Below, in pieces: positions 7,222 through 15,167 of a DNA stretch of 64,000 nucleotides. Positions within the stretch are counted from its first letter, which is position 1, and each line of letters starts with the position of its first letter. Both the position numbers and the translations under genes were made by a program. The stretch comes from Pseudomonas tumuqii (GTDB lineage Bacteria; Pseudomonadota; Gammaproteobacteria; Pseudomonadales; Pseudomonadaceae). The notes beneath the pieces are model-generated. The model was not told where the DNA came from and ran no database searches. It worked only from the letters and a program-made list of their open reading frames with translations. The stretch covers positions 1-64,000 of the forward strand of contig NZ_JAAOJA010000011.1 of assembly GCF_013184545.1 (NCBI RefSeq), written 5' to 3'.

Positions 7222-8736
7222 ATGGATCTGAGCGTACTTGGGCAAAACGATGCGGAGCATCACGGCGCTGGCGGCTGCTCCTCTGGCTCGTGCGGCAGCA
7301 CGGACGATCAGCTCACCCACCTGCCGGAGCATATCCGCGAGAAGGTGCACAACCATCCGTGCTATTCCGAGGAGGCCCATCACTACTTCGCGCGCATGCA
7401 TGTGGCGGTGGCGCCGGCCTGCAACATCCAGTGCCACTACTGCAACCGCAAGTACGACTGCGCCAACGAGTCGCGTCCCGGGGTGGTCTCCGAGGTGCTC
7501 GACCCGCTGCAGGCGGTGAAGAAGGTCAAGGCGGTGGCGGCGACCATCCCGCAGATGACCGTGCTTGGCATCGCCGGCCCGGGCGATCCGCTGGCCAACC
7601 CGCAGCGCACCTTCGACACCTTCCGCATGCTCAGCGAGGAGGCGCCGGACATCAAGTTGTGCGTCTCCACCAACGGCCTGGCGCTGCCCGACTGCGTCGA
7701 CGAGCTGGCCAAGCACAACATCGACCACGTGACCATCACCATCAACTGCGTGGACCCGGACGTCGGCGCCAAGATCTACCCCTGGATCTACTGGAACAAC
7801 AAGCGCATCCACGGGCGCAAGGCGGCGAAGATCCTCATCGAGCAGCAGCAGAAAGGCCTGGAGATGCTGGTGGCGCGCGGCATCCTGGTCAAGGTCAACT
7901 CGGTGCTGATCCCCGGGGTCAACGACGAGCACCTCAAGGAGGTCAGCCGCGTGGTCAAGGCCAAGGGTGCCTTCCTGCACAACGTCATGCCGCTGATCGC
8001 CGAGGCCGAGCACGGCACCTTCTATGGCGTGATGGGCCAGCGCAGCCCCGAGCCGGAGGAACTGCAGGACCTGCAGGACGCCTGCGCCGGCGACATGAAC
8101 ATGATGCGCCACTGCCGCCAGTGCCGCGCCGATGCGGTCGGCCTGCTCGGCGAGGACCGCGGCGACGAGTTCACCCTCGACAAGATCGAGGAGATGGACA
8201 TCGACTACGACGCGGCGATGGTCAAGCGTGCGGTCATTCATGCCGCGATCAAGGAGGAACTCGACGAGAAGGCGGCGAAGAAGGCACGCCTGGCCGGCAT
8301 GTCGGTACCGGCGGCGGCCGGCGGCGACGCCGCCAAGCACCATCGCCCGGTGTTGATGGCCGTGGCCACCAGCGGCGGCGGCCTGATCAACCAGCATTAC
8401 GGGCATGCCCAGGAGTTCTTGGTGTACGAGGCCTCGCCGGCCGGGGTGCGCTTCATCGGCCATCGCAAGGTCGAGCAGTACTGCGTCGGCAATGACAGCT
8501 GCGGGGAGAAGGACAGCGCCTTGTCCGGCGGCATCCGCGCGCTGAAGGGCTGCGAAGCGGTGCTCTGCTCGAAGATCGGCTTCGAACCCTGGAGCGAACT
8601 GGAGGCCGCTGGTATCCAGCCCAACGGCGAGCATGCCATGGAGCCTATCGAGGAAGCGGTGATGGCGGTCTACCAGGAAATGATCCGCGACGGCCGCCTG
8701 GAGCGCGACAAGACGTTGCAGCGGGCCAATGCCTGA
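7222..8736 (+). CDS. nifB: FeMo-cofactor biosynthesis radical SAM protein NifB
   Basis: NifB makes the [8Fe-9S-C] precursor (NifB-co) of the nitrogenase cofactor, inserting the central carbide from S-adenosylmethionine. The 504-residue protein has the radical SAM triad C67-x3-C71-x2-C74 (ACNIQCHYC), the GPGDPLANPQ region, further conserved cysteines around CRQCRADAVG, and a C-terminal NifX-like domain (VAVATSGGGLINQHYGHAQEF). The ATG at 7222 follows a GGAG box and is the first in frame after the sigma-54 start site. It heads a (+) operon with fdxN, nifO, nifQ, rhdN and grx. Confidence 0.98.
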   Translation: MDLSVLGQNDAEHHGAGGCSSGSCGSTDDQLTHLPEHIREKVHNHPCYSEEAHHYFARMHVAVAPACNIQCHYCNRKYDCANESRPGVVSEVLDPLQAVKKVKAVAATIPQMTVLGIAGPGDPLANPQRTFDTFRMLSEEAPDIKLCVSTNGLALPDCVDELAKHNIDHVTITINCVDPDVGAKIYPWIYWNNKRIHGRKAAKILIEQQQKGLEMLVARGILVKVNSVLIPGVNDEHLKEVSRVVKAKGAFLHNVMPLIAEAEHGTFYGVMGQRSPEPEELQDLQDACAGDMNMMRHCRQCRADAVGLLGEDRGDEFTLDKIEEMDIDYDAAMVKRAVIHAAIKEELDEKAAKKARLAGMSVPAAAGGDAAKHHRPVLMAVATSGGGLINQHYGHAQEFLVYEASPAGVRFIGHRKVEQYCVGNDSCGEKDSALSGGIRALKGCEAVLCSKIGFEPWSELEAAGIQPNGEHAMEPIEEAVMAVYQEMIRDGRLERDKTLQRANA

Positions 8737-8766
8737 AACAGTGCAAGCGATAGCTGGAGGTGCGAG

Positions 8767-9045
8767 ATGGCATTGAAGATTGTGGAAGCCTGCGTCAACT
8801 GCTGGGCCTGCGTGGATGTCTGCCCGAGCGAGGCGATCTACCAGGGCAGCGCGCATTTCAGGATCAACGCACACAAGTGCACCGAGTGCGACGGCGACTA
8901 TACCGAGCAGCAGTGCGCGAGCATCTGCCCGATCGAAGGCGCCATCCTCCTGGCCGACGGCAGCCCGGCGAATCCGCCGGGTTCGCTGACCGGCATTCCA
9001 CCGGAGCGCCTGGCCGAGGCCATGCGCGAAATCCAGGCACGTTGA
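8767..9045 (+). CDS. fdxN: NifB-associated 2[4Fe-4S] ferredoxin FdxN
   Basis: This 92-residue ferredoxin has two cluster motifs: CVNCWACVDVCP (C9, C12, C15, C19) and C40-x2-C43-x8-C52-x3-C56, the second with the longer spacing typical of the nif-linked type. FdxN is known to be important for FeMo-co synthesis in Azotobacter, probably as the reductant for NifB. An AGGTG box precedes the ATG and the gene lies 30 bases after nifB. Confidence 0.95.
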   Translation: MALKIVEACVNCWACVDVCPSEAIYQGSAHFRINAHKCTECDGDYTEQQCASICPIEGAILLADGSPANPPGSLTGIPPERLAEAMREIQAR

Positions 9046-9055
9046 GGGAAGGGTC

Positions 9056-9499
9056 ATGTCCTGCATCGTCTTCTATGAAAAACCCGGTTGCGCCACCAAC
9101 AACCTGCAAAAACAGCTGTTGCGCTCGACCGGCCTGGAAATCGAGGTGCGCAACCTGTTCCGCGAGCCCTGGACCCGCGAGCGCCTGCGGCCGTTCTTCG
9201 GCAACCGCCCGGTGGCCGAGTGGTTCAACCGCTCGGCGCCGGCGATCAAGTACGGCGATCTGGACCCGAGCCGGCTCGGCAGCGCGGAGGCGCTGGAGCT
9301 GATGCTGGCCAATCCGCTGCTGATCCGCCGGCCGCTGATCCGTTGCGGCCAGCAGTTCATGGCCGGCTTCGACCTGCTGGCGATCAACGCCCTGTTGCCG
9401 TGCAAGGCCAAGCTGGCGCGGATGCCGGCAGCCATCGACAGTTGTTCGCTCGGGCAACACTCGCAGGAGGGCTGCCTGCCTCTGCAGGCGGCGCTGTGA
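9056..9499 (+). CDS. nifO: ArsC/Spx-fold nitrogenase-associated protein NifO
   Basis: The 147-residue protein starts MSCIVFYEKPGCATNN, with the CATNN loop in the position of the ArsC CX3 active loop, and has RNLFREPWTRERLRPFF and the LLIRRPLIRCG stretch seen in ArsC-type proteins. In A. vinelandii the gene in this position is nifO, reported to influence the balance between nitrate assimilation and molybdenum use for nitrogenase. A GAGGGAAGGG box precedes the ATG. The TGA overlaps the ATG of nifQ, implying translational coupling. Confidence 0.88.
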   Translation: MSCIVFYEKPGCATNNLQKQLLRSTGLEIEVRNLFREPWTRERLRPFFGNRPVAEWFNRSAPAIKYGDLDPSRLGSAEALELMLANPLLIRRPLIRCGQQFMAGFDLLAINALLPCKAKLARMPAAIDSCSLGQHSQEGCLPLQAAL

Positions 9500-10086
9500 T
9501 GACCAGCCTGGCCAGCCGTCCGCTGCTCGGCGCCACGGCCTTCAGTCGCCAGCAGCCCAACCATGCCTGGCTGGCACAGATCATCCGCGCCCAGCGTGAA
9601 GGCCGCAGTTGCCTGCCGTTCCAGCTGGGCCTGGACGCCCGGGACTATGCCGCGCTGATCCAGGCGCATTTCCCCCAGTGGAGCGGCCAGACCAGTGCGG
9701 CCCAGGGCTCACTGGCCCACGAATGCAACGAGCTGCGCGAGGAGTTGCTGGACATGCGCCGCGACGAATGGGCGGAGCTGCGCGCCCTGCTGCTGGACGG
9801 CCGGCGCGGCAGCGACCGGGACGAGGTCAGGATGGCCAACATAGTCGCCGCCGCCTGCCTGGGCGGCGACCACCTGTGGCGCGACCTCGGCCTGGACTCG
9901 CGCCTGCACCTGCGCGAGCTGCTGAACCACAACTTCCCGCGGCTGGCCGTGCGCAACGTGCAGGACATGCGCTGGAAGAAATTCTTCTACAAGCAGCTGT
10001 GCGAACGCGACGGCGGCTACGTCTGCCGCTCGCCCAGCTGCCAGCACTGCCCCACCCACCATGACTGTTTTGGAGAAGAGCTATGA
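9499..10086 (+). CDS. nifQ: Molybdenum donor protein NifQ
   Basis: NifQ carries a Mo-Fe-S cluster and is thought to hand molybdenum to the NifEN/NifH cofactor assembly complex. The 195-residue protein shows conserved ACLGGDHLWRDLGL and HNFPRLAVRN, KKFFYKQLCE, and the C-terminal cysteine cluster C-x4-C-x2-C-x5-C (CRSPSCQHCPTHHDC). The start ATG at 9499 overlaps the nifO stop and the gene end overlaps the next ATG at 10083. Confidence 0.95.
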   Translation: MTSLASRPLLGATAFSRQQPNHAWLAQIIRAQREGRSCLPFQLGLDARDYAALIQAHFPQWSGQTSAAQGSLAHECNELREELLDMRRDEWAELRALLLDGRRGSDRDEVRMANIVAAACLGGDHLWRDLGLDSRLHLRELLNHNFPRLAVRNVQDMRWKKFFYKQLCERDGGYVCRSPSCQHCPTHHDCFGEEL

Positions 10087-10436
10087 GCGACTTCACGCGC
10101 ATCAGTGTCGAGCAAGCCGAAACCCTGCTGGCTCGGGAAGCCAACATCATGCTGCTGGATATGCGCGACGCGCGCGCCTACTGCCAGGGGCACGACCCGC
10201 GCGCCATCCACCTCAACGACCTGACCCTGCGCACCCTGCTCAAGTGCACGCCCAAGCAGGTGCACCTGATCATCGGTTGCTACCACGGCAATTCCAGCCA
10301 GGACATGGCGCGCCTGTTCAGCGACTTCGGTTTCAGCAACTGCTACAGCCTCGACGGCGGCTACGAAGCCTGGCAGGCGCGCACGACCAAAGCGCGCCCG
10401 ATGGCCGCCACACAGCACAGCGCCGCCGCCCTGTAA
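10083..10436 (+). CDS. rhdN: Rhodanese-like protein of the nifB operon (RhdN)
   Basis: This 117-residue single-domain rhodanese resembles GlpE: an acidic N-terminal region, LLDMRDARAY, and the active-site loop C66-YHGNSS with the sulfur-carrying cysteine. It overlaps nifQ by four bases (ATGA). In A. vinelandii the same position holds a rhodanese gene thought to supply sulfur in cofactor synthesis; that role is inferred from context. Confidence 0.9.
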   Translation: MSDFTRISVEQAETLLAREANIMLLDMRDARAYCQGHDPRAIHLNDLTLRTLLKCTPKQVHLIIGCYHGNSSQDMARLFSDFGFSNCYSLDGGYEAWQARTTKARPMAATQHSAAAL

Positions 10437-10452
10437 TCCGGAGGAAACCCCC

Positions 10453-10782
10453 ATGCAACTACTCGACACCGAAGCCCGCATCCGCCAGCAGCTCGCCGAC
10501 AACCCGGTGCTGCTGTACATGAAAGGCACCCCCGAAGCCCCGGAATGCGGCTTCTCCCGCGCCGTGGTGGCGACCCTGCAGAACGCCGGCCAGCCCTTCG
10601 CCGCGGTCAACGTGCTGGCCGCACCGCATATCCGCGAGAAACTGCCGAAGCTCTCACAGTGGCCCACCTACCCGCAGTTGTTCGTCAATGGCGAACTGGT
10701 CGGCGGCTGCGACATCGTCCTCGGCATGCAGGCCGACGGCAGCCTGCAGGAATTGCTGGCCAGCGTACGCAGCGAAGCCTGA
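10453..10782 (+). CDS. grxD: Monothiol glutaredoxin of the nifB operon
   Basis: The 109-residue protein is a Grx4/Grx5-type glutaredoxin: KGTPEAPECGFS with the CGFS active site (C32), TYPQLFVNGELVGGCDIV with the glutathione-binding TYPQ and GG(C)D motifs. Such proteins carry a glutathione-ligated [2Fe-2S] cluster and pass it to apoproteins. A second, nif-linked copy is known in A. vinelandii. A CGGAGG box precedes the ATG; this is the last gene of the operon. Confidence 0.93.
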   Translation: MQLLDTEARIRQQLADNPVLLYMKGTPEAPECGFSRAVVATLQNAGQPFAAVNVLAAPHIREKLPKLSQWPTYPQLFVNGELVGGCDIVLGMQADGSLQELLASVRSEA

Positions 10783-10818
10783 GCGGCCAATTCGTCAACT
10801 TGAGTTCGCGGCGTCCCT

Positions 10819-10903
10819 GTAGGGTGCGCCGTGCGCACCTGAATACCGGCTGAGCCATTGCCTGCCCTCGCAGGATATGGGCGGTGCGCACGGCGCACCC
10901 TAC
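10819..10903. repeat. Dispersed inverted-repeat unit (TAGGGTGCGCC family), copy 1
   Basis: GTAGGGTGCGCCGTGCGCAC and its complement enclose about 43 bases. The same arms occur at 11220-11295, 23806-23881 and 42277-42355, so this is a dispersed palindromic family. Confidence 0.75.
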
Positions 10904-11045
10904 GAGAGCGCATGAACATCACGCGGCGCTCGACTGCTACAGGGATCCAGGTAGACCGGTTAGCCGTGGGATATTTCCCGCCGTCTTCGACGGAGCGCTG
11001 TCGCGCAGCAAACTGGGGTGCAATTGCGCCTATCAGCTTGTGGCT

Positions 11046-11105
11046 ACCTGTAGGAGCGGCCCATGGCCGCGATGCGTTTCGCGGGCATGGCCCGCTCCTA
11101 CAGGT
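11046..11105. repeat. REP-like palindrome
   Basis: ACCTGTAGGAGCGG at the left is complementary to CCGCTCCTACAGGT at the right, and the loop contains GGCCATGGCCGCGATG and GCGGGCATGGCC. The same core occurs at 32334-32415. This is the common Pseudomonas REP type. Confidence 0.8.
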
Positions 11106-11219
11106 CTTTGTGCAGATTAAATTTCTATTTATAAAACAATGGGTTATTTCTTGTTTGATGAGAGCGGCTTTAGCCGCAAAACATTGCTGAGGACGCGACG
11201 CGTGGGAGACTCATGCCCC

Positions 11220-11295
11220 GTAGGGTGCGCCGTGCGCACCATGGAGCGCACGGACCTTCCGCTGCGCACAGCCTAGGCGGCCCCGCGCACCCTAC
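11220..11295. repeat. Dispersed inverted-repeat unit (TAGGGTGCGCC family), copy 2
   Basis: GTAGGGTGCGCCGTGCGCAC at the left; the right arm is degenerate (GGCCCCGCGCACCCTAC). The internal part CAGCCTAGGCGG is shared with the copies at 23806 and 42277. It ends 20 bases before the nifF stop and may serve as its transcription terminator. Confidence 0.7.
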
Positions 11296-11314
11296 GAGAG
11301 CGCGTGAAGCGGCG

Positions 11315-11857
11315 CTAAAGCGCCAGGTCGAAATCCGCGGCGATCGACTGCAGCCAGGCCTCCAGGCGCTGTTCGGTCAGGCCGCTCTGGTTGTCCAGGT
11401 CCAGGGCCAGGCCGACGAACTGGCCGTCGACCACCGCCTCGGAATGGCTGAACTCGTAGCCTTCGGTCGGCCAGGCGCCGACCACCTTGGCGCCGCGCTC
11501 GATGACGAAGTCGTAGAGCACGATCATTGCGTCGAGGAACTCCTCGGCATAGCCGATCTGGTCGCCCAGGCCGTAGATGGCCACGGTCTTGCCGCTGAAG
11601 TCGACGTCCTGCAGCTTGGGCAGGAACTCCTCCCAGCTTTCATTCTCGCAGTCGGCCGACAGGCCCGGCAGCAGACCTTCGCCGAGGGTTGGCGTGCCGA
11701 GGATGAGGAACGGGTACTGGGCCAGGTCCTCCGGCGTGGCGCGATTGACGTTCAACGGGTCCGCCATGGTGGCGTCGTCGAAGCGCTTCTTGATCATTTT
11801 GGCGACCTTGCGGGTCTTGCCGGTGTTGCTACCGAAGAAAAGTCCAATCCTGGCCAT
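11315..11857 (-). CDS. nifF: Flavodoxin NifF, electron donor to nitrogenase
   Basis: The 180-residue long-chain flavodoxin starts MARIGLFFGSNTGKTRKVAK with the FMN phosphate loop (GSNTGKT), then TPTLGEG and GLGDQIGYAEEF around the isoalloxazine and the long-chain insertion (YEFSHSEAVVDGQFVGLALD) expected for this type. NifF passes electrons to the Fe protein NifH. It follows clpX in the same orientation, separated by about 250 bases that contain a candidate sigma-54 promoter and two NifA-type sites, so it is probably transcribed separately. Confidence 0.96.
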   Translation of the reverse strand: MARIGLFFGSNTGKTRKVAKMIKKRFDDATMADPLNVNRATPEDLAQYPFLILGTPTLGEGLLPGLSADCENESWEEFLPKLQDVDFSGKTVAIYGLGDQIGYAEEFLDAMIVLYDFVIERGAKVVGAWPTEGYEFSHSEAVVDGQFVGLALDLDNQSGLTEQRLEAWLQSIAADFDLAL

Positions 11858-11959
11858 AACTCACCTCTGACTGCGTGCAATGAATCCGATATCGGGCTAC
11901 CCGCCGCGGCCTGGGCCAGGCGGGCTATTACTCTCAACAGCTACTCTCAAGAGGGAGTT

Positions 11960-11976
11960 AGCAGGAACCAGGCCAG
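11960..11976 (-). promoter_or_regulatory. Candidate sigma-54 promoter of nifF
   Basis: Read on the minus strand, TGGCCTGGTTCCTGCTA has GG and GC separated by exactly ten bases. The -24 part starts TGGC as expected, and the -12 part is CTGC instead of TTGC. It lies about 100 bases before the nifF ATG, downstream of two NifA-type sites. Confidence 0.5.
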
Positions 11977-12044
11977 CTCCCGCGCCTCCCAACACGCACG
12001 CAAGACATTGATAGTCATGCCTTTTTTATTCGACTAAAACAGCC

Positions 12045-12103
12045 TGTGGGAAAACCTACAGGCGCGCAGCGATGTCTGCCGCCGGCCTGTAGGTTTTCCG
12101 ACA
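12045..12103. promoter_or_regulatory. Hairpin with two NifA-type activator sites upstream of nifF
   Basis: Two 19-bp arms (12045-12063 and 12085-12103), complementary except for one base, flank a 21-base loop immediately after the clpX stop. Each arm contains TGT-N10-ACA: TGT-GGGAAAACCT-ACA and TGT-AGGTTTTCCG-ACA, with centres 43 bases apart. The structure could end clpX transcription, bind NifA for nifF, or both. The two sites are not independent because the arms are complementary. Confidence 0.5.
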
Positions 12104-12104
12104 C

Positions 12105-13433
12105 TCACGAATCGAGAGTCATCCGCGGCGCTGGCGCGCTGCGTTCCGCCGGCGCAGACGGCGCCGGCGAAGGTACGACGATGCCCTCCTCGGCCGAGCT
12201 TTGCAGCACCTGCAAACGGGCACCGGCCTGGTCCTTGAGCAGCTCCAGCACGCAGCGCTGCACCCCGGGTTGCGACGGCAGGCTGAACATGCTCGGCTGC
12301 AGCGCCGCCTCCAGTACCGCGCGCAGGCCGCGGGCGCCGCTCTTGCGCTGCAGGGCCAGGTCGGCGATGTGGGCCAGGGCCGCCGCGCTGATCTCCAGCG
12401 TCACGCCCTGGTAGGCGAACAGCTGCTGGTACTGCTTGACCAGGGCGTTGCGCGGCTCGGTGAGAATGCGCAGCAAGCTGCCATGGTCCAGCTCCTGGAG
12501 GAAGGTGATGATCGGGAAACGACCGATGAACTCGGGGATCAGGCCGAACTCGTGCAGATCGTCGGGCAGCAGCGCGGCCAGCAGATCGTTCAGCGGCGGC
12601 GGCTCGCGCCGCGCTGGGGCGTGGAAGCCGATGCTGCTCTGCGGCGGCTGAATGCGGCTGCAGACCAGGGCCTCCAGGCCGGGAAAGGCGCCGCCGGCGA
12701 TGAACAGGATGTTGCGCGTGTCGACCACCTGTTCTTCGCCGTGCTCGTTGCGCCGCCCGGACTTGGAGATACGCACCTCGGTGCCTTCGACCATCTTCAG
12801 CAGGGCCTGCTGCACGCCCTCCCCGGAGATGTCGCGGACCGCCGTGCCGCCGCCGCTGCGACGCGCCAGCTTGTCCACTTCGTCGATATAGACGATGCCC
12901 CATTGCGCCTGCTGCACGTCGCCGCCGGCCGCCTCCAGCAGGCGGGCGATGATGCTGTCGACGTCATCGCCGACGTAGCCGGCCTGGGTCAGGGTGGTGG
13001 CATCGGCCGAGGCGAACGGCACCCCGAGCAGGCGCGCCAGGGAACGCACCAGCAGCGTCTTGCCGGTACCGGAAGGCCCGGCCATGAGGATGTTGGATTT
13101 TTCCAGCTCGACCTGCTCGCCGAGCTGGCAGCCGCGCTCGCGGTCGCAGTTGAGCAGGCGCAGGTAGTGGTTGTAGACGGCCACCGCCAGGGTTTCCTTG
13201 GCCGCTTCCTGGCCGATCACCGACTCGTCCAGGTGCTGCTTGTAGGCCGCCGGTGTGCGCAGTTGCGGGGCCAGCTGCTGGCTCTTGCGGCGCAGCCCCC
13301 AACTGCCCACGACCTGGTGGGCCAGGTTGACGCAGGCTTCGCAGATGCGCCCCTGATTGCCGGCGATCAGCGGCACGCTCGGGCTTTTTTCCGTACCGCA
13401 GAAAGAGCAGCAGAGGGTCTCGGTATCAGCCAT
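12105..13433 (-). CDS. clpX: Nif-linked ClpX-type AAA+ unfoldase
   Basis: The 442-residue protein has the N-terminal zinc domain (CCSFCGTEKS...ICEACVNL), Walker A (GPSGTGKT), Walker B (IVYIDEVDK), the RSGGG-like pore region and sensor motifs, and the ClpX C-domain (GLIPEFIGRFPI, KSGARGLRAVLE). A second, nif-regulated clpX (clpX2) after nifM is known in Azotobacter, where it influences turnover of cofactor assembly proteins. I chose ATG 13433, which has a GGAG box and overlaps the nifM stop as ATGGCTGA; ATG 13448 is possible. No clpP is nearby, so it would share the housekeeping ClpP. Confidence 0.9.
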   Translation of the reverse strand: MADTETLCCSFCGTEKSPSVPLIAGNQGRICEACVNLAHQVVGSWGLRRKSQQLAPQLRTPAAYKQHLDESVIGQEAAKETLAVAVYNHYLRLLNCDRERGCQLGEQVELEKSNILMAGPSGTGKTLLVRSLARLLGVPFASADATTLTQAGYVGDDVDSIIARLLEAAGGDVQQAQWGIVYIDEVDKLARRSGGGTAVRDISGEGVQQALLKMVEGTEVRISKSGRRNEHGEEQVVDTRNILFIAGGAFPGLEALVCSRIQPPQSSIGFHAPARREPPPLNDLLAALLPDDLHEFGLIPEFIGRFPIITFLQELDHGSLLRILTEPRNALVKQYQQLFAYQGVTLEISAAALAHIADLALQRKSGARGLRAVLEAALQPSMFSLPSQPGVQRCVLELLKDQAGARLQVLQSSAEEGIVVPSPAPSAPAERSAPAPRMTLDS

Positions 13434-14340
13434 GGCCTGGTTCTCCATTAAGGTGAAAGTCGCGCAGCGGCATGTCCGTCAGGGTGGCTGGTTGCAGCAG
13501 CCGTTCCAGCCACTGCCGCTGGCAGGCTTGTCGCCGCCTGGCCTGCAGCTTGTCGCGCAGGTGCGGCAGGACCTCTTCGAGGGGCGCGCGCATGGCCGGA
13601 TAGACGGCCTCGCAGAGCAGCAGATGAAAGCCCAGCGGCGACTCGACCGGCGGGCCGATCTGCCCGGCCTGCAGCTTGAACAGGCAGGCCTCCAGCTCGG
13701 CATAGAGGGTGCCGGGCCTGACGTTGCCGAGCCGCCCTTGCTGCAGCGAGGTGGGGCATTCCGAATGCTTCAGCGCCTGTTCGGCGAAGCGCCACGGCTT
13801 GCCGCGCAGGCGTTTGGCGATGGCCTCGATGCGCGCCCGCGCGGCCTCGCGGGTGTTTTCCACGAAGTCCGGGTTGATGGTGATCAGGATGTGCCGGGCC
13901 TGGCGCGAGGCCGGTCGCACGAACTGCTCGAGGTGGCTGAAGTAGTAGAGGCTGGCGTCGGTCTCGCTGACCGGCGCCAGGCCGGCGCTGACGCGCTCGA
14001 GCACGGCTTCGACCTTGAGTTCCCTGGCCAGCAGGCGGCGCATCCGCGCCGGCTCCAGGTCGCTGGCGGCGAGCGCCTGCTGCAGCGCCTGGTCGTCGGC
14101 GTAGCCGCTGGCGATGCGCGCCCAGGCTTCTTCGACCTGCGTCGGCGGAATCACCACGCCGCAGGCTTCGGGGCTGCGCAGCACCGCCTCCTCGATCTGC
14201 AGCTGGCGGCCGACGATGCGCTCGGCCTGCCGCCGTTGTTCGGCACTCAGCTCCGGCGGCGCACAGCCGAAGCGCTGCTGGGCGACTTTCAGCAGGAGGT
14301 AGCGGCTGTCGCGCTCGCCGAAAACCTGCTCATTGCCCAT
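13426..14340 (-). CDS. nifM: Nitrogenase Fe protein maturation prolyl isomerase NifM
   Basis: NifM is a parvulin-type peptidyl-prolyl isomerase needed to activate NifH. The 304-residue protein has a helical N-terminal domain and a C-terminal PpiC/rotamase domain with QARHILITINPDF, FAEQALKHSECPTSLQQGRLGNVRPGTL and SPLGFHLLLCEAVYPA. The ATG at 14340 overlaps the nifZ end by eleven bases; upstream extension of the frame is only nifZ read out of frame. Confidence 0.94.
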   Translation of the reverse strand: MGNEQVFGERDSRYLLLKVAQQRFGCAPPELSAEQRRQAERIVGRQLQIEEAVLRSPEACGVVIPPTQVEEAWARIASGYADDQALQQALAASDLEPARMRRLLARELKVEAVLERVSAGLAPVSETDASLYYFSHLEQFVRPASRQARHILITINPDFVENTREAARARIEAIAKRLRGKPWRFAEQALKHSECPTSLQQGRLGNVRPGTLYAELEACLFKLQAGQIGPPVESPLGFHLLLCEAVYPAMRAPLEEVLPHLRDKLQARRRQACQRQWLERLLQPATLTDMPLRDFHLNGEPGHG

Positions 14341-14800
14341 CGCGCACCTCCGCAGGGGCGCTGGCCAACGCCAGGCTCGCTTCCGGTACCTGGAGGACCC
14401 GGCCATTGCCGAAGTGCACGTGGTACTCAATGCCCTGCGGCAGATCGCGCAGCACCTTCTCGATGCTGCCGGCCTGCCCCTTCGCCACCAGCACGCTGCC
14501 GCGCACGGCCAGGCTGCAGGTGGCCACCACGTTGTCGCGGAACTCGAAGAGGTTGGCGATCCAGGGCGCCGCGGCGGGGATCAGCTCCTCCTCGCGGCAG
14601 CCGACGACGCGGCCTTCGGCGATAAAGTGCACGCGGTAGATCAACTGGTCCTGCAGGTAGCTGCCGACGTCGTACACGCAGCCCAGCGCGCCGCGGCGGA
14701 TCAGCAAGGCACCGGTTTCCAGGCCCGGATAGGTGCCATCGTTGCGCACGTTGCGGATCAGGCGCACTTCCGCGCCATAGTCGAATTGCGGCAGGCTCAT
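14330..14800 (-). CDS. nifZ: Nitrogenase MoFe protein maturation factor NifZ
   Basis: NifZ assists formation of the second P-cluster pair in the MoFe protein. The 156-residue product contains the NifZ pattern twice: VRLIRNVRNDGTYPG with GCVYDVGSYLQDQLIYRVHFI, then a second beta-rich part with GIEYHVHFGNGRVLQVPE, that is, a doubled NifZ-type domain as in Azotobacter. The ATG at 14800 (MSLPQFDYGAEV) follows a GAGGGG box. It is followed by nifM with an eleven-base overlap. Confidence 0.93.
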   Translation of the reverse strand: MSLPQFDYGAEVRLIRNVRNDGTYPGLETGALLIRRGALGCVYDVGSYLQDQLIYRVHFIAEGRVVGCREEELIPAAAPWIANLFEFRDNVVATCSLAVRGSVLVAKGQAGSIEKVLRDLPQGIEYHVHFGNGRVLQVPEASLALASAPAEVRDGQ

Positions 14801-14819
14801 GGCACGCCCCTCCCCTGGT

Positions 14820-15167
14820 TCAGCTAAACAGCTCGTCGATGGAGACGAAGGATTTCTGCGGTTCATGCATGTGGAAGACCTTGAACACCTTCTCGGTCTG
14901 CGCGTCCGAGCCGACGAAGTCCTGGTAGGCGCGCGCCAGCAACTGCTGGTAGATGGCATAGCGCGCCGGGTCGTCCTGCTGCTCGAGGCTGCCGGCCTTG
15001 GCCAGGTAGTCGTGGTAGCGCTGCATGATGTGCAGGCGGTTGATGTGCACGACGTTCTGCTCGTAGGCCACGGCGAAGAACTCGAGGAAGTCCTCGGCGG
15101 AGACCAGATCGTCCAGCGCCTCAGCCAGCGTCAGGCCGGCATCCGGGGAAAAGCGTTGCAGGGTCAT
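14820..15167 (-). CDS. nifW: Nitrogenase stabilising/protective protein NifW
   Basis: The 115-residue protein has the NifW pattern L-x2-LSAEDFLEFFAVAYEQNVVHINRLHIMQRYHDYL, with a helix-rich C-terminal part (IYQQLLARAYQDFVGSDAQTEKVFKVF). NifW associates with MoFe protein and helps its maturation or protects it from oxygen. Its ATG overlaps the stop of the preceding gene (ATGA at 15167-15164). Confidence 0.95.
   Translation of the reverse strand: MTLQRFSPDAGLTLAEALDDLVSAEDFLEFFAVAYEQNVVHINRLHIMQRYHDYLAKAGSLEQQDDPARYAIYQQLLARAYQDFVGSDAQTEKVFKVFHMHEPQKSFVSIDELFS

Larger units (their letters stand above)
10783..11314. other. Intergenic region between convergent nif units, filled with repeats
   Basis: No gene is seen in these 530 bases. 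The stretch holds two copies of a TAGGGTGCGCCGTGCGCACC inverted-repeat unit (10819-10903 and 11220-11295) and one REP-like palindrome (11046-11105), plus a more AT-rich segment near 11110-11150. These hairpins probably act as the transcription stop for the nifB operon from the left and for nifF from the right. Confidence 0.6.

Noticed and set aside
7066..9066. Open frame of 666 codons on the minus strand
   Set aside because: Antisense to nifB and fdxN; no motif, composition typical of a shadow frame.
10783..11314. Repeats as a CRISPR array
   Set aside because: The units are palindromes in opposite orientation with unequal spacing, no uniform direct repeats or spacers, and no cas genes.
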